Origin: Chara braunii
Lineage: Eukaryota > Streptophyta > Charophyceae > Charales > Characeae
Length of the DNA: 27,713 bases
Direction of reading: 5' to 3'
NCBI GenBank assembly: GCA_003427395.1
Contig: BFEA01000349.1
Location: 1,456,941-1,484,653 of the forward strand
Positions 9,246 through 19,495 of the stretch are shown one piece after another. Every line of letters begins with the position of its first letter. Position 1 is the first letter of the stretch. Made by a program: the position numbers and the translations under genes. Below the pieces are notes generated by a model. It made no database searches and had not been told where the DNA came from. It worked only from the letters and a program-made list of their open reading frames with translations.

Positions 9246-10900
9246 TATCGGCTGCAGGGAAACCAGAACCGGGCGTAGAGTCGACTTTAGCATCCTCTAC
9301 GACAAGGGAGACTGAAACTGATGCAAATCAGCAGTCCTCCCTTGAAGCTCAATCATTTGCTGAAGCCAAGGCTAAAGTGTGTAATGTCTTGTATGTCGAG
9401 CCTTGGGAGGAGTCTGGGACGGTCGACTTCCACTACCACTTGGAGCATGGGGCTGAGATTAAACAGTAGCGTGCCCAAGGGACAGCGAAGTTGATCTTCT
9501 TCAAACTTCTCATAAACCACCGCTATCTCCGTGTGTTGATTGACTGTGGCGCTACTGCTAACTTCATGTCACCTCATGGGATACGCAAAGTGGGCTTGAG
9601 AATGAAGCAAGTGGCCTTGCAGAACCCTTGCCGAACCCAAGTGGGCAACAAAGAAGTTGTCTCTTCTACGCATGCAGTCAAAGGTGTGTGCACTACCTTT
9701 GACAAGGACAAAATTGTCACACACGCGTTGAACTTCTATGTCCTTGACAAGTGCCCCTTCGACGCTGTCCTTGGCTTGGGCTGGCTGAAGTCCCAATGCA
9801 AATGGACCAAGTGGAAGGAGTCACTTTTCATGGTCAAAGATGCTCGAGGGAACGAGCTTCCTGTCCTCTTGGATGAGAAGCACGAGTCTCCAGTGACTTT
9901 TTCTGAATGCTATGAAGTTCTGCAAGAAATGGCACAAGCACAAGGAGGAAAAACATTGTATGTTGCCTTTGTTCGTAATACCCATGTGCCATCTACTTTT
10001 GCGGTTAATACCACTACTACTTCGGTTAGTGATTCTACTTCTAGTACTTCTACTTCTAGCACCTCGACTTCTCTACCTCCAACTAGTCCAAATAATCCTA
10101 CTTCAGATTCGGTTGCCTCTATTCACAACCTGCGACCTGATCTAGGTGATCCCTTTGCTGATCCTCCACCCCCACCGGTTCCACCAAACATCCAAAACCT
10201 ACTCAATCGGGTCCCGGAAGTTCTGGCCGAGCCACGTGGAGTCCCCACGCGATCGGTCCGACACACCATCGAGTTGGTCGAGGGTGTTGTTCCTCCAAAG
10301 GGCTGCGAATATCGAATGGGACCTGACGAGTTGGAGGAACTCCGGCGACAGCTAGACAAAATGATTGACAAAGGGTGGATCAAGCCTAGTGAGTCTGAAT
10401 TTGGTGCTCCTCTTTTATTTGTTCCGAAGAAAGGAGGCAAGCTCCACATGTGTATTGACTATCATGGTCTAAACCGCATCACAAGAAAGAACGCCTATCC
10501 ATTGCCCCGCACAGATGACTTGCTTGATGCTGCAGGTGGGTGCAAGGTTTTTTCAAAGATCGATCTCAAGTCTGGCTACCACCAAAATGAAGTCAATCTT
10601 GCAGGCCAGCACAAGACTGCGTTCAAAACACGCGATGGGCTTTACGAGTTTACCGTAGTGCCCTTCGGTCTCATGAATGCACCGGCCACCTTCCAAAGCC
10701 TCATGGACAAAGTCCTCCGCGAACAGATTGGCCGGTTCGTGGTGGTCTACCTCGATGACATACTAATCTTCGGCAAGTCCATGGAGGAACACCAAAAGCA
10801 CCTTGAGGAAGTACTGACCATCCTCGAGAAGACACAACTCCATCTCAACCTAGAGAAATCTGAGTTTGGGAAGGATAGTGTCGTCTATCTTGGGCACTAG
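9242..10900 (+). pseudogene. pol: pol part 1: aspartic protease and reverse transcriptase
   Basis: The frame runs from about 9242 (no ATG; expected to be entered from gag by a -1 shift) with one stop at 9467-9469. The retropepsin motif D-C-G-A-T-A-N-F starts at 9542, with Cys in place of the usual Ser of D-S-G-A. A Ser/Thr-rich linker follows at about 10010-10100. RT shows F-V-P-K-K-G-G-K, I-D-Y-H-G-L-N, K-I-D-L-K-S-G-Y-H-Q, P-F-G-L-M-N-A-P-A-T-F and the catalytic Y-L-D-D at 10748-10759. It stops with TAG at 10898-10900, just after the conserved F-G-K-D-S-V-V-Y-L-G-H. RT domain order and motifs are otherwise intact. The product would convert element RNA to DNA in the cytoplasmic particle. Confidence 0.95.
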
Positions 10901-10964
10901 TTGTCTGCTGCAGGTCTAGCCTGAGGCAACCAAGGTGGAGGTCATACGCAACTGGCCTTAGCCC

Positions 10965-13079
10965 GTGAATGTTCGCGAACTGCGCTCTTTTCTTGGTCTC
11001 GCGTCATACTATCGGAAGTTTGTGCCCCACTTCTCCATTGTTGCGCGTCCATTGTCTCGACTGACGAGTAAGAATGTTCCCTATTTCTGGGACACCGCGT
11101 GCACGAACGCCTTTCAAGCTCTGAAAGACGCCTTGGTAAGTTACCCAGTACTCCGCATTGCAGATCCCAAATTGACATTCGTAGTTACTACGGATGCAAG
11201 TCAGTATGGAATCGGCGCAATGCTGCAGCAAGATGATGGCGATGGTTTGCGGCCGCTCGAATTCTACAGCAAACGCATGCCCAGCGTAAAGGTAGTCACT
11301 TCCACCTACATGCGCGAGCTCTATGCTTTGCGTATGACCTTGGACCTTTGGAAGCACTATCTTTTGGGACACCACTTCAAAGTGTTCTCAGATCATGAGA
11401 CCCTGAAGTGGATCAAGGAGCAAATTACCCTGTCCCCGACGTTAATTCGCTGGTTCCATGAAATTGACATCTTTGACTTTGAGTCGAGACACAAAAAGGG
11501 CTGTTATAATCGAGTCGTTGACGGGTTGTCTCGCCACCCTGAGTACATGACTTGCCTTGTGAAATCCTACAACCTCCGAAAGAAACTGAAGGAGGAGCTC
11601 GTAGAGCAGACAACTAAGGATCCGGAACTTAGTCCCATCCTTGAGCGGCTGTGGGCTGATCCTAGTAGTCAGCCTGATTTTCACGAATATGGAGGACTGA
11701 TTTTCCGTCTCTACGAGAACCACGACCGCTTATGTGTGCCTAACCATGAGCCTCTCCGCACGCATTTTTTGGATTTGGCACATGGCCGGAGTGGACACTT
11801 CGGCATGGTAAAGACGTACGCAAATTTGTTGCGACAGTTTGATTGGCCTGGCATGAAAGGGACTGCTGAAAATTTTGTGGCTGAGTGTCAAGTCTGTCAA
11901 CGAATCAAACCATGCAGACAAAAGCCCATGGGGCTACTCACACCCCTTCCCATTCCCGATGGTTCCGGGGAGTCCGTTTCCATCGACTTCACCGACATGG
12001 GGAAGGTAAGTAAGAACGGCTACTCACAAGTCATGGTGATTGTTGACCGATTTTCTAAATTTCTCAATCTGATCCTTTTGCCGCCGCATGCCCCAACATA
12101 ATTAGTGATTCATGAGTTCCAACAGAAGTACATTCTGCAGTTCGGGACCCCGAAGACTCTCATAAGCAATTGGGACCCGCGCTTCATTAGTACTAAATGG
12201 AAGGACTTCACGCCTCATCTGGGGATCAGGCTGTGTATGACATCTGGCCGACACCCTGAAGCCAACGGTTTGGATGAAGAAATCAACCAGACTTTGTTCC
12301 AACTTCTCCGCGCTTTGATTATCCCGGATCATGAAACATGGGATGGAGAGTTGTATTTTGTTAAGGGGTTGTATAACAACTCCATCCATTCTGCCACCGG
12401 CATGACACCTAACAGGCTGCATCTCGGTTGGCAGATTCGTAATCCGCTCTCCCACCTATTCCCTGAGCAGCCAGCTGGCTTAACACCCGACAGGCCTGGC
12501 TTCAGGGCCAAGTATGATCGCTTGCTCAAGGTTGCCATTGCAGCCATGACCAAGCGGCAGCACGCCATGATCCATCACGCAAACAAGAGGCGCCGACCGC
12601 CAGGCATTCAGGTGGGAAGATGTGTTTGGGTCAAGATGTCTGAATTCTCAGAAGAAGAAGGGGTCTCTCGCAAACTTCTCCCACTCTATTATGGACCGTG
12701 GAAAGTTTTGGATGTGATTGGCGAAGACCACTTTGGCCCTTCGTACGTAGTTGATGTGCCAGCCCATCTGTGCACATACACCGTGTTCCATGCATCGAAA
12801 CTGTACCTCCGTCGTGATGCTAAGACGTTCGACTATCGCAAAGACATGATCCCTCGTGCGATCAAAGGCGGGCATGAGATAGACAGAATCAAACAGCACG
12901 TAGGGAAGGGACGCAACAAACAGTACCAGGTTCACTTCATGTATCACCCATTAGACGATCTGTACTGGATTTCCAAACGGGAACTGCTACGCAGTGCACC
13001 GCGCGTTGTCAAAGCCTACGAGCGACAAATCGCCACTAACGATGTACCTAAGATCTCTACAAGGCTCACTGCAACATAG
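10965..13079 (+). pseudogene. pol: pol part 2: RNase H, integrase, chromodomain-like tail
   Basis: Frame 0, so shifted relative to RT. It opens with the RT connection F-L-G-L-A-S-Y-Y-R-K-F. RNase H has T-T-D-A-S with Asp at 11193, plus R-E-L-Y-A-L, S-D-H and V-D-G-L-S-R. Integrase has an HHCC zinc domain (H-G-R-S-G-H...C-Q-V-C-Q), Asp at 11985 (S-I-D-F), a TAA at 12099-12101, then Asp at 12174 in S-N-W-D-P-R-F and Glu at 12276 in G-L-D-E-E-I-N-Q. So the D,D,E triad is present, though two motifs deviate from the usual S-D-R-D and Q-T-E-R. The C-terminal E-I-D-R-I...Y-Q-V-H-F...W-I-S-K-R-E-L is chromodomain-like, the mark of chromoviruses that target heterochromatin. TAG at 13077-13079 ends the frame. 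Confidence 0.95.
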
Positions 13080-13166
13080 TACTCTAGGAACCTCTTTGCC
13101 TTGCTTGCTTACGATGCGTTTGTCGAGGACTCAGAATGAGTTACTCGCTCGAAGGGACCTCGCTCT

Positions 13167-13180
13167 TGAGGGGGGAGTAG
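13167..13180 (+). promoter_or_regulatory. Polypurine tract
   Basis: The purine stretch GAGGGGGGAGTAG lies directly before the 3' LTR TGTGATG. This is the expected site of plus-strand DNA priming. Confidence 0.85.
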
Positions 13181-13633
13181 TGTGATGACCCGTCCAAACA
13201 TGGACTGAAACACACAACTGCTTTTTTAGTTTTGCCCATAGACTGAATGCCCTGCTGAATTTCCCGCTTGCTACTAAGTTTGTGTGTGCATTCTTGCTGG
13301 ACTGCATGTCTGTCTGAGTGCTGGTTGGCTTGAGTGTGTGTGTGGCCGTGCTTGTCTGAGTGCTGGTTGGCTTGAATGTGTGTGGCCGTGCCTGTCTGAG
13401 TGCTGGTAGGCTTGAGTGTGTGTGTGGCCCGCAAGGGCACTTGCTCGTTCATTGGGCCCTCAGGGCCGGTACTTACCTGTGGCCGTGACATTGAGGGATT
13501 GCANGGCTTGAGTGTGTGTGTGGCCCGCAAGGGCACTTGCTCGTTCATTGGGCCCTCAGGGCCGGTACTTACCTGTGGCCGTGACATTGAGGGATTGCAA
13601 CAGGAAAAACACTCAAGTAGCGGGTAGGCCGGT
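13181..13633 (+). repeat. 3' LTR, truncated
   Basis: It matches the 5' LTR from its first base to about 5193, with roughly ten substitutions, then departs at 13634 after gtaggccggt. About 965 bp of LTR, including the promoter and U5, are missing. A 95-bp duplication around an N inflates the length. Confidence 0.9.
13409..13599 (+). repeat. Exact 95-bp direct duplication around N (assembly join)
   Basis: 13409-13503 and 13505-13599 are identical and separated by a single N at 13504. The 5' LTR has only one copy. This is the expected pattern when two overlapping contig ends are placed side by side. Confidence 0.9.
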
Positions 13634-15412
13634 GTCGGGCGGCTGGCTACCAGCCGAAAGATCCCTTTAATAATAAAAATGATTGTTTGTTTCCCCTTTT
13701 CATGGTTTTTTTTTGGTTGAGTGCATGATGATTGAGGGATGTTTGGGGGATATTGGGATATTGGTTTCCTTGTACTAATGTTGCTGCAGACTCAGTGGGG
13801 CCCGTCGACGCAAGGCAAAAGCGGGGCCGCACGGACAGCAAAAGTCGGAGTATCCGGGGCCTTTTCCCAAATACCAGGACGGAGTGGTCAACGAGAAGCC
13901 GAGCCATTAAGAAAACGTGCAGCGCGGGGGTCTGAGGTTGCTTGTATTCCAGATGTGACCTGCCACTGTGCTGCTACGATGCATGGAGACGTCCCCTGCA
14001 TGCGCTCGACCGCCGGGCAGCCTTGTGGGAGGCAGGCACACACACTGGGGGGGGGGACGCCATCGACGGAGGCCGGGGCGAGCGACAGGGCAGCTCACCG
14101 GTGACTAGCGACCGGGACCTCCTCGGAGCCGATGCCGCTAAGCCATGAAAAATTTTAGTCTCAAGGGCCGCTTGGCTGGCACGACGGTGGTTGCACGACC
14201 ATCGCTGAATCGGAGGAGGAAAGCGCTTCAAAAGGTGGGGGTCCGATTTAACTTCGAGGTGGGCCCGAGGCGGAGAGCATTAATAACAAAGAGAAGGGAA
14301 GGGGGACGGGCGCATGATGCGGGAGAAAGGTGGGGACGCCACGGCTAGGAGCTAGCAGCAGAGCGACCACCTCTTTGGATCCAACCTTTACGCAGGGAAA
14401 AGGATAGACGAATCGCTGGAAAAAGGGGGGGTGTACGAACCACGCGGGGAAGGGTCGAAGGAGTGGTAGGAAGATGGCTTGGTGGAGCCAACTGGGAGAA
14501 AGCAGATACGGCCAGCAGATGAGAGAAAAAAAGGGGGGGGTGCTGAGCAGGACGGACTGGGGCGAGCCAGCGAGGCGCCAAGGAGAGACAAGCTAGCCAG
14601 CAACATGGAGCTGATCCGGGGGGAGAGGCAAACAGCCACATCCATTGGCTGATCCCAAAGGAACTAGGATCGCGGAAACGTATGACGAGAACCGGGAAGC
14701 AGAAAAAAAAAAAGAAATAAAAAAAGAGAAGGGGAGGTATCACCTACCAAGCAAAGCATCCAGCTCAGCCAGCCTGGAGGCAAAGGGACCAGCGGATGCA
14801 CCAGACGAACCAGCCACCAACGAAGAACTGATCCGGGGGGGGGAGACGAAGAGCCGCAGCCATTGGCCGGGCAGGAAGGAGGTCGGATCACGAATGCGCA
14901 CTGGCGGAATCCGGGAGGGAAGGAAGCGATAGAAAGGGGGTGTCGTCGACGGAGCTGGGCTTCCAGCTCTGCAAGGCAGTTATCGAAAAGCGCACGTGCA
15001 TGCTTCTTGATAACTGTCGGGCAACACGGAGTTACCAGCTGGGTCGCCCCGCACCAAGGTCTAAGTAGCTCGACGCTTGCGAGAAGTCGGATCCAACGAG
15101 AAGGGAAAGGGGGAAGACGATTGGCCAAGAAGAAGAAGGGAGTGGATCCCAAAGGAAGGAGGGAATGCTGAGCGGGAAGTCCAAATTTTGGGAAATATTG
15201 GCATCAACGAGAAGGGAGGGAAGTATCGATGAGAAAAGTGACTGGGAGAGATACTGCAAGGCGGATCGACGAAGGCAGCGCCCGTCAGAGACCGGGAGTA
15301 TAAAGGGCGGAGGACAGTAGCAAGAGGGGGGTGCACGAAGAGAGTCACGCACGGATCTAATGCGGTCGCTTATCAGCGCTCGTCACCGTCAAGGTCCGTA
15401 GCGAGTACGGGA
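13634..15412. other. Purine-rich unassigned region upstream of the ORF block
   Basis: No gene recognised. Composition is strongly G+A on the plus strand with many G runs. A loose tandem repeat of about 215-220 bp is visible: the stretch near 14597-14670 (agcaacatggagctgatccg) recurs near 14812-14890 (accaacgaagaactgatccg). Hairpins occur at 13640-13656 (cggctgg/ccagccg), 14952-14969 (gagctgg/ccagctc), and a longer imperfect one at about 14977-15016 (cagttatc/gataactg). A 67-codon basic ORF at 14145-14348 has no recognisable relatives. The tract could be the leader or LTR of the ORF block that follows, but no terminal repeat partner was found. Confidence 0.5.
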
Positions 15413-15492
15413 GAGAGAGAGAGGGAGAGTGAGAGCGAGCGAGAGAGAGAGAGAAAGAGTGAGCGCTGCATTCGGACGCGCGGTACTCCAAC

Positions 15493-15580
<88 letters not shown>

Positions 15581-15618
15581 NNNNNNNNNNNNNNNNNNNN
15601 NNNNNNNNNNNNNNNNNN

Positions 15619-15705
<87 letters not shown>

Positions 15706-15728
15706 AGAAAGAGGGAGGGAGAAAGAGA
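15413..15728. repeat. (GA)n microsatellite with 38-bp gap
   Basis: It is near-pure GA from about 15497 to 15699, with N at 15581-15618 and degenerate GA-rich shoulders. The true length is unknown. Open frames of Glu/Arg or Ser/Leu through it are artefacts. A shorter GA-rich patch at 15843-15900 leads up to the first ORF of the block. Confidence 0.95.
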
Positions 15729-15847
15729 TAGCGCTGGCTCACTCGCAAAGGGGGGTGCGCACGGGTGAAAGCCCGAGTACTATCTCGACATTTTGTGCAC
15801 TAGTGAATGCAAGCTTCGCGCCCGTCTGAGAGGTGCCAGCTAGAGAG

Positions 15848-15878
<31 letters not shown>

Positions 15879-15925
15879 GGAGAGCGGGAGAGAATGAGAG
15901 TGAGGAAACAAGAGGGCGGCCATCT

Positions 15926-16246
15926 ATGATTAGTTACGGTGGGGTCAACGTGTGGTGCTATACCTTTCGTCTGTGGACGGGAGATTTCGATATTGCCATT
16001 TATGTAGAGGTAGGGCAGGATCAAAGGGAAAATTTCCTCCGCGGATGGGAGGAGGCGGTCAACCACTCTCGTATGGAAAGAGGGGAGCTGCGAGGGTATG
16101 GGTTTAGGTACTTCTACTCTTTGGGGTACCGAACTTATCCTAGGGGCGGTCAACCTGCGCCGGTGATTCCGGACGCCTATCTCGACAGGTCGGACGGGTG
16201 GAGAGCATTGGTCGCGATCATAGAGGAGATAGTGGGGAGCCTATGA
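15926..16246 (+). CDS. Block ORF1: short family member, central module only
   Basis: Unknown function. From ATG 15926 it encodes 106 residues; an upstream non-ATG extension through the GA repeat is ignored. It has G-G-V-N-V-W-C-Y near the start, then L-W-T-G-D-F-D-I-A-I-Y, W-E-E-A-V, R-Y-F-Y-S-L-G-Y-R-T, Q-P-A-P-V-I-P and S-D-G-W-R. It is about 67% identical to ORF2 over 99 residues. The D-I-A-I-Y-V segment lines up with A-K-I-F-L in ORF6 and A-K-V-F-L in ORF5, and the P-x-x-Y-L-D part with F-P-S-Y-V-F of ORF3. It lacks the N-terminal part and the C-terminal C-V-D part of the longer paralogues. Its stop shares the ATGA with the start of ORF2. The frame is intact. Confidence 0.7.
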   Translation: MISYGGVNVWCYTFRLWTGDFDIAIYVEVGQDQRENFLRGWEEAVNHSRMERGELRGYGFRYFYSLGYRTYPRGGQPAPVIPDAYLDRSDGWRALVAIIEEIVGSL

Positions 16247-16620
16247 GCCTAGGGGTTTTGGAGTTTGAGCCGGCGGGCATTAGCGTGGGCAGTTGTGGGG
16301 GAGTAGACGTGTGGTGTTACAACTTCTTCTTGTGGACCGGGGATTTTGACATCGCACTCTATATAGAAGAGGGGACTGATCGAGGAGAGGACTTTCTTAG
16401 TAGTTGGGAGGAGGTTGTTGGCCACGCGCAACTAGAGAGGGAATTTCTAGGGAATTACGGGATCCGGTACTTCTATACGTTGGGTTACCGGACCTTCCGA
16501 CGAGGAGAGCAACCCGCCCCGACTATACCAGAGGCCTATCTCGACGGGTCGGACGGTTGGAGAGTGTTAGTAGAGATCATCAAGAAGATAGTCCATGGTC
16601 AGGATTGTGGAAGCGACTAG
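16243..16620 (+). CDS. Block ORF2: short family member, paralogue of ORF1
   Basis: Unknown function. The ATG at 16243 overlaps the ORF1 stop (ATGA). It has 125 residues and an intact frame. It begins M-S-L-G-V-L-E-F-E-P, then G-G-V-D-V-W-C-Y-N-F, W-T-G-D-F-D-I-A-L-Y-I-E, L-G-Y-R-T-F, Q-P-A-P-T-I-P-E-A-Y-L-D and S-D-G-W-R-V-L-V. Differences from ORF1 are largely conservative (I/L, V/I, D/E), which suggests protein-level constraint after the duplication. The 3' end overlaps ORF3 by 26 nt in another frame. Rich in aromatic and acidic residues; no signal peptide or membrane segment. Confidence 0.72.
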   Translation: MSLGVLEFEPAGISVGSCGGVDVWCYNFFLWTGDFDIALYIEEGTDRGEDFLSSWEEVVGHAQLEREFLGNYGIRYFYTLGYRTFRRGEQPAPTIPEAYLDGSDGWRVLVEIIKKIVHGQDCGSD

Positions 16621-17339
16621 TGACGATAGGGTCCAAATCGGAAAGGTTGACCTCGACAAGGAGAGGGAGTGCTCCAACGTCCCTTTGGATCATCGTACGG
16701 AGAGATATTTAGCCGGACGCGAGAAAGGCCTAGAGCTCGAAAAGGGAGTTTTTCTCTGGGCATGTTTCACGGTGGGTATTTGGGAAGGAGATCAGTAGAC
16801 CAAGAATAGACCCAGGAACGGGGGGGGAGGCCCGACGAGCGACGGTTCGTGCTGAGGGCACAATCTACTTGAGCCGGGAGGCCTAGGTGGAATATGTCAC
16901 CCACTGGGCATTAGGGTGGTATCGGGCTGACCATTGAGAGGTACGTGTGGGACCTATCCTAAGGCAAATCTTCGAGGGAATACCCCTTCGGCACAACTTG
17001 TCGTTCCACTTGCGAGTAACTTGCGCTCGGGACGAGGAATACCCTCGTGCTACGGGTTGCGTCCAAGCCATATTCCCATCCTACGTCTTCAGGAGAGTGT
17101 GTGGGGAGGGGGCCGCGTACGAAAAAGTCGTGAAGTCAATAAGGCGGGAGAGAAGGAGAGGGTTGTCTTTTCATTCGCTTCATTGGTTCTACTCCTATTG
17201 TGTGGACAACCCGGTGCTGTACGGGGTAAGGGCCGACCGGATCCGGGAGAGGATCTCTCTGGAATTTGAGCGAGACCGTGAAGGCGGGAAAGACTACCGC
17301 TTCCAAAGGGTATTTGGAGTCCGTCAAAAGGTGGGTTAG
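16595..17339 (+). pseudogene. Block ORF3: full-length family member, broken
   Basis: Unknown function. From ATG 16595 (M-V-R-I-V-E-A-T) the frame shows L-E-K-G-V-F-L-W, comparable to I-R-K-G-A-Y-V-W in ORF5, and stops at 16796-16798. A +1 frame change near 16770-16790 restores homology: G-T-I-Y-L-S-R-E-A then TAG at a position where ORF5 has Trp (near 16884), W-A-L-G, a second stop (TGA, near 16935), then C-A-R-D-E-E-Y-P-R-A, F-P-S-Y-V-F and W-F-Y-S-Y-C-V-D. This ends at 17339. The ancestral product would be about 245 residues with all three modules. Two nonsense codons plus one indel make this copy inactive. The next ORF starts 5 nt after its stop. Confidence 0.68.
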
Positions 17340-17344
17340 CATGT

Positions 17345-18028
17345 ATGGTTCTTTTTAACAAAAATCTCAGTAAGTTTGTTGAGTCCCCTTTAGACGAACA
17401 AAGGGCCCTTAGCCTGGTTCCGAGCGCCAGAGGGGTCCCTGATTGGAGGAGGTTGGAAGGTGGAGAAATCACGGTCGGAGGAGATTTCGTGTGGATAGAG
17501 TCGGAAGAAGTAAAGAGGGAAGCAATTGAGGTGTATCTCAAAATCACCTCAATAATCTTCGTTGAGCCTGGCGCATGGGCAAAGGTTGTCGTACCCCTGG
17601 TCTTAGGCCAAGGGGGTGGGCTGGGGCTATTGCTCCAAGAAGCAAGGGAAGTGAGGAGGAGGTGGATAGTTAGGACCCGGAGGGTGTTTAGCTTCATGGC
17701 GATAGAGGAGGAGAGGTTCACTCGGGCAGGCGAGCTCCCAAGGTCGGGTTATCTGGTAATCACAAGGGCCCCGGGCTTTGTGTTCTTGAGCACGGACAAG
17801 GAGAAGGTAGTCAAGCTCTTGGAGAGAGGAAGAGGATTAGGCCTACCATTTAGAGCCCTGTAGGTACTTTACACTCACTGTGTCGACCAGGGAATCCCTC
17901 CTCGAGGGAAACTTTGGGGCATTTTTAGGAGGCTTGGGTCTCTGGAGAAGTTGGTCTCCCTCTCGCCTGAGAAGTATCGCGAGTGGGTCTTCAAAACGAC
18001 ATCGGTAGATGGTAAGGTTTGCCCTTAG
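17345..18028 (+). pseudogene. Block ORF4: family member with one nonsense codon
   Basis: Unknown function. ATG 17345 gives M-V-L-F-N-K-N-L. It shows G-G-D-F-V-W-I-E-S (N-module end), S-I-I-F-V-E-P-G-A-W (central), G-E-L-P-R and a terminal V-L-Y-T-H-C-V-D-Q-G-I-P-P-R-G-K-L. A TAG at 17861-17863 falls just before V-L-Y-T, where ORF5 has Trp; W to stop is the simplest reading. Past the TAG the same frame stays open to 18026-18028, giving about 227 codons. The end overlaps the ORF5 start by 20 nt. Ser/Arg-rich basic segment at about residues 95-115. Confidence 0.68.
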
Positions 18029-18743
18029 CAAAAACGGGGTAGTAGAGACGATAGAGGCCGGTGACGAAGGTCGGGTCTTGATCCCTGGGGACCCCCGCGT
18101 GACTCCCTACTGGTTGAGTGTTGAGAAGGGAGAGGACATCAGAAAGGGTGCGTACGTGTGGGTCAGGGCTCGGCGACTTACCTGGAAGGAAGGAATAGCA
18201 AGGGGAGGATCGCCGCGCCTAGGACGGTTCCTCGAGGTCCAGGCTAAAGTCTTCTTGGACGAAGACACGTGGACCGAGGTTTGGAGGGGCTTAGTGACTG
18301 GGCTAGATGCTCATACGGGGTATCTCGAATCCGCAAGGAAGGTAGCAAACGACTTGGTCCTGATAGATTACGAAGAGGGGACGTTCAAATCGTAGACTGA
18401 AGTGTCCTTCGCCGAGCCGGGCGAGGTTCCACGGGCCGCCAAAGTTCTCCACGCGGGGTTGCCCGACTTCCTGGCACGATCACTCTTAAGGGACCCGGAA
18501 GGGAGAGTGGTAGAGGTACTCCGAGCCGCGCTACGATCCGGGGTACGGACGCGAGGGCTATTTTGGCTCTACACTCAGTGTGTCGACGCGGGGATTCCCC
18601 CGAGGAGAGAGCTGGCCCCTATATTCCAAAGATTGAGAGAATTTGAGGCAGTGAGGGCTCTTGTGGTTGACGTTCAGTACGCTCGCCTCTTTGCGGAAGA
18701 GCAAGTGACTAACCGGAGAGGGTTCGAAGCCCGGACGAGGTGA
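18009..18743 (+). pseudogene. Block ORF5: family member with one nonsense codon
   Basis: Unknown function. ATG 18009 gives M-V-R-F-A-L-S-K-N-G. Landmarks: I-R-K-G-A-Y-V-W-V-R-A, S-P-R-L-G-R-F-L-E-V-Q-A-K-V-F-L, W-R-G-L-V-T-G-L, then TAG at 18393-18395. The same frame continues with E-V-S-F-A-E-P-G-E-V-P-R-A-A-K, L-F-W-L-Y-T-Q-C-V-D-A-G-I-P-P-R-R-E-L-A-P-I-F. This is the clearest example of the whole family layout, about 244 residues. Its TGA overlaps the ORF6 start as TGATG (18741-18745). Downstream homology to ORF4 and ORF3 across the stop shows the two halves are one gene. Confidence 0.72.
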
Positions 18744-19495
18744 TGATAAGGGGAATCCCCGGAACTCTTTGGGCTTCGATAGAGCCTGTAGGAGGGGCAG
18801 TGGAAGTCGTTTATGTCACGTTACCAAAGGCAAGCCAAGGGGGACCCACGAGAACCGTTCGAAGGGAAGTTTCTGAAACCCGTCGAGGGAAGGCGTTCGT
18901 TCGATTGTCGGTAAGTAGCGAGGAGAGGTTGGTGATCGGGGAAGCCAAGATATTCCTTTCGAAGGAGGGTCTCCTAGAGGTAGTCCGAAATTTGAAGTTG
19001 GGAGAAGATCCACTCTTGGACGCGCGAGCGGTACGAGGCCGTCTGGAGAGACGAGTGGAGGAGGTGAGTCCTCGAGAAAGGGACCGGAGGATATATCAAG
19101 TGACATACGCGGGGTGGGAAGAAGTACCGCTATTTGTCAACAGTGACCCCGTAGGAGTCCCCGGTTTCATCCTTGAACGGGTCTACCCCTCCGAAGCGGT
19201 CGAGAGGCCCGTGGAGCATAGGATCTTGATCTTGAACCAATTTCGGTTCACAAGGTCGGACCTGCACTCCCTGCTAACGTGGTGCCTACGTAATCCATAC
19301 CAGGACAATTGGGCGTCGCTAGAGGATCTGGGCTACGCTTTCGAGGGTTGGGGCCAACACGTGAGGGTGTCGACCATCTCGTGGAGGTACTTAGGCAAGA
19401 TCTGTGAGGCCGGGTTAGAGGGACAAGACCCCTCAGACCTCATTCGGATCGCGATTGCGTGCCGGCGAAGGAACTCGAGGCATGAGCGATCCTAA
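18743..19495 (+). CDS. Block ORF6: intact family member, 250 residues
   Basis: Unknown function; the longest unbroken ORF of the block. ATG 18743 (M-I-R-G-I-P-G) is chosen over GTG 18740 because it shares bases with the ORF5 stop. Landmarks: V-T-L-P-K-A, R-G-K-A-F-V-R-L-S-V, G-E-A-K-I-F-L-S-K-E-G, a charged helix to about residue 115, V-T-Y-A-G-W-E-E-V-P-L, V-P-G-F-I-L-E-R-V-Y-P, and H-S-L-L-T-W-C-L-R-N. The C-terminus is helical and longer than in ORF5. It has no membrane segment or signal peptide. No catalytic motif is apparent, which leans toward a structural or binding role. The end overlaps ORF7 by 14 nt. Confidence 0.75.
   Translation: MIRGIPGTLWASIEPVGGAVEVVYVTLPKASQGGPTRTVRREVSETRRGKAFVRLSVSSEERLVIGEAKIFLSKEGLLEVVRNLKLGEDPLLDARAVRGRLERRVEEVSPRERDRRIYQVTYAGWEEVPLFVNSDPVGVPGFILERVYPSEAVERPVEHRILILNQFRFTRSDLHSLLTWCLRNPYQDNWASLEDLGYAFEGWGQHVRVSTISWRYLGKICEAGLEGQDPSDLIRIAIACRRRNSRHERS

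Larger units (their letters stand above)
4839..13633 (+). mobile_element. Ty3/gypsy chromovirus-type LTR retrotransposon, degenerate
   Basis: The element contains, in order, a 5' LTR, a tRNA-iMet primer-binding site, a long leader, gag, protease, RT, RNase H, integrase with chromodomain-like end, a polypurine tract and the beginning of a 3' LTR. The order RT, RNase H, integrase defines the Ty3/gypsy class. Coding regions carry several frameshifts and stops. The first 350 bp of the two LTRs differ at about ten positions, so the insertion is not recent. The 3' LTR breaks off after about 355 bp of LTR sequence, so no target-site duplication can be confirmed. Confidence 0.95.

Noticed and set aside
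10123-10449. Minus-strand ORF opposite the RT gene
   Set aside because: Shadow of the conserved plus-strand RT frame.
14345-15152. Two minus-strand ORFs with similar Pro/Ser/Leu-rich sequence
   Set aside because: Their similarity follows from the loose 220-bp DNA repeat; hydrophobic runs come from A-rich and G-rich plus-strand tracts.
15389-15748. Long Glu-Arg and Ser-Leu open frames
   Set aside because: They are translations of the (GA)n repeat and run across an N gap; no coding value.
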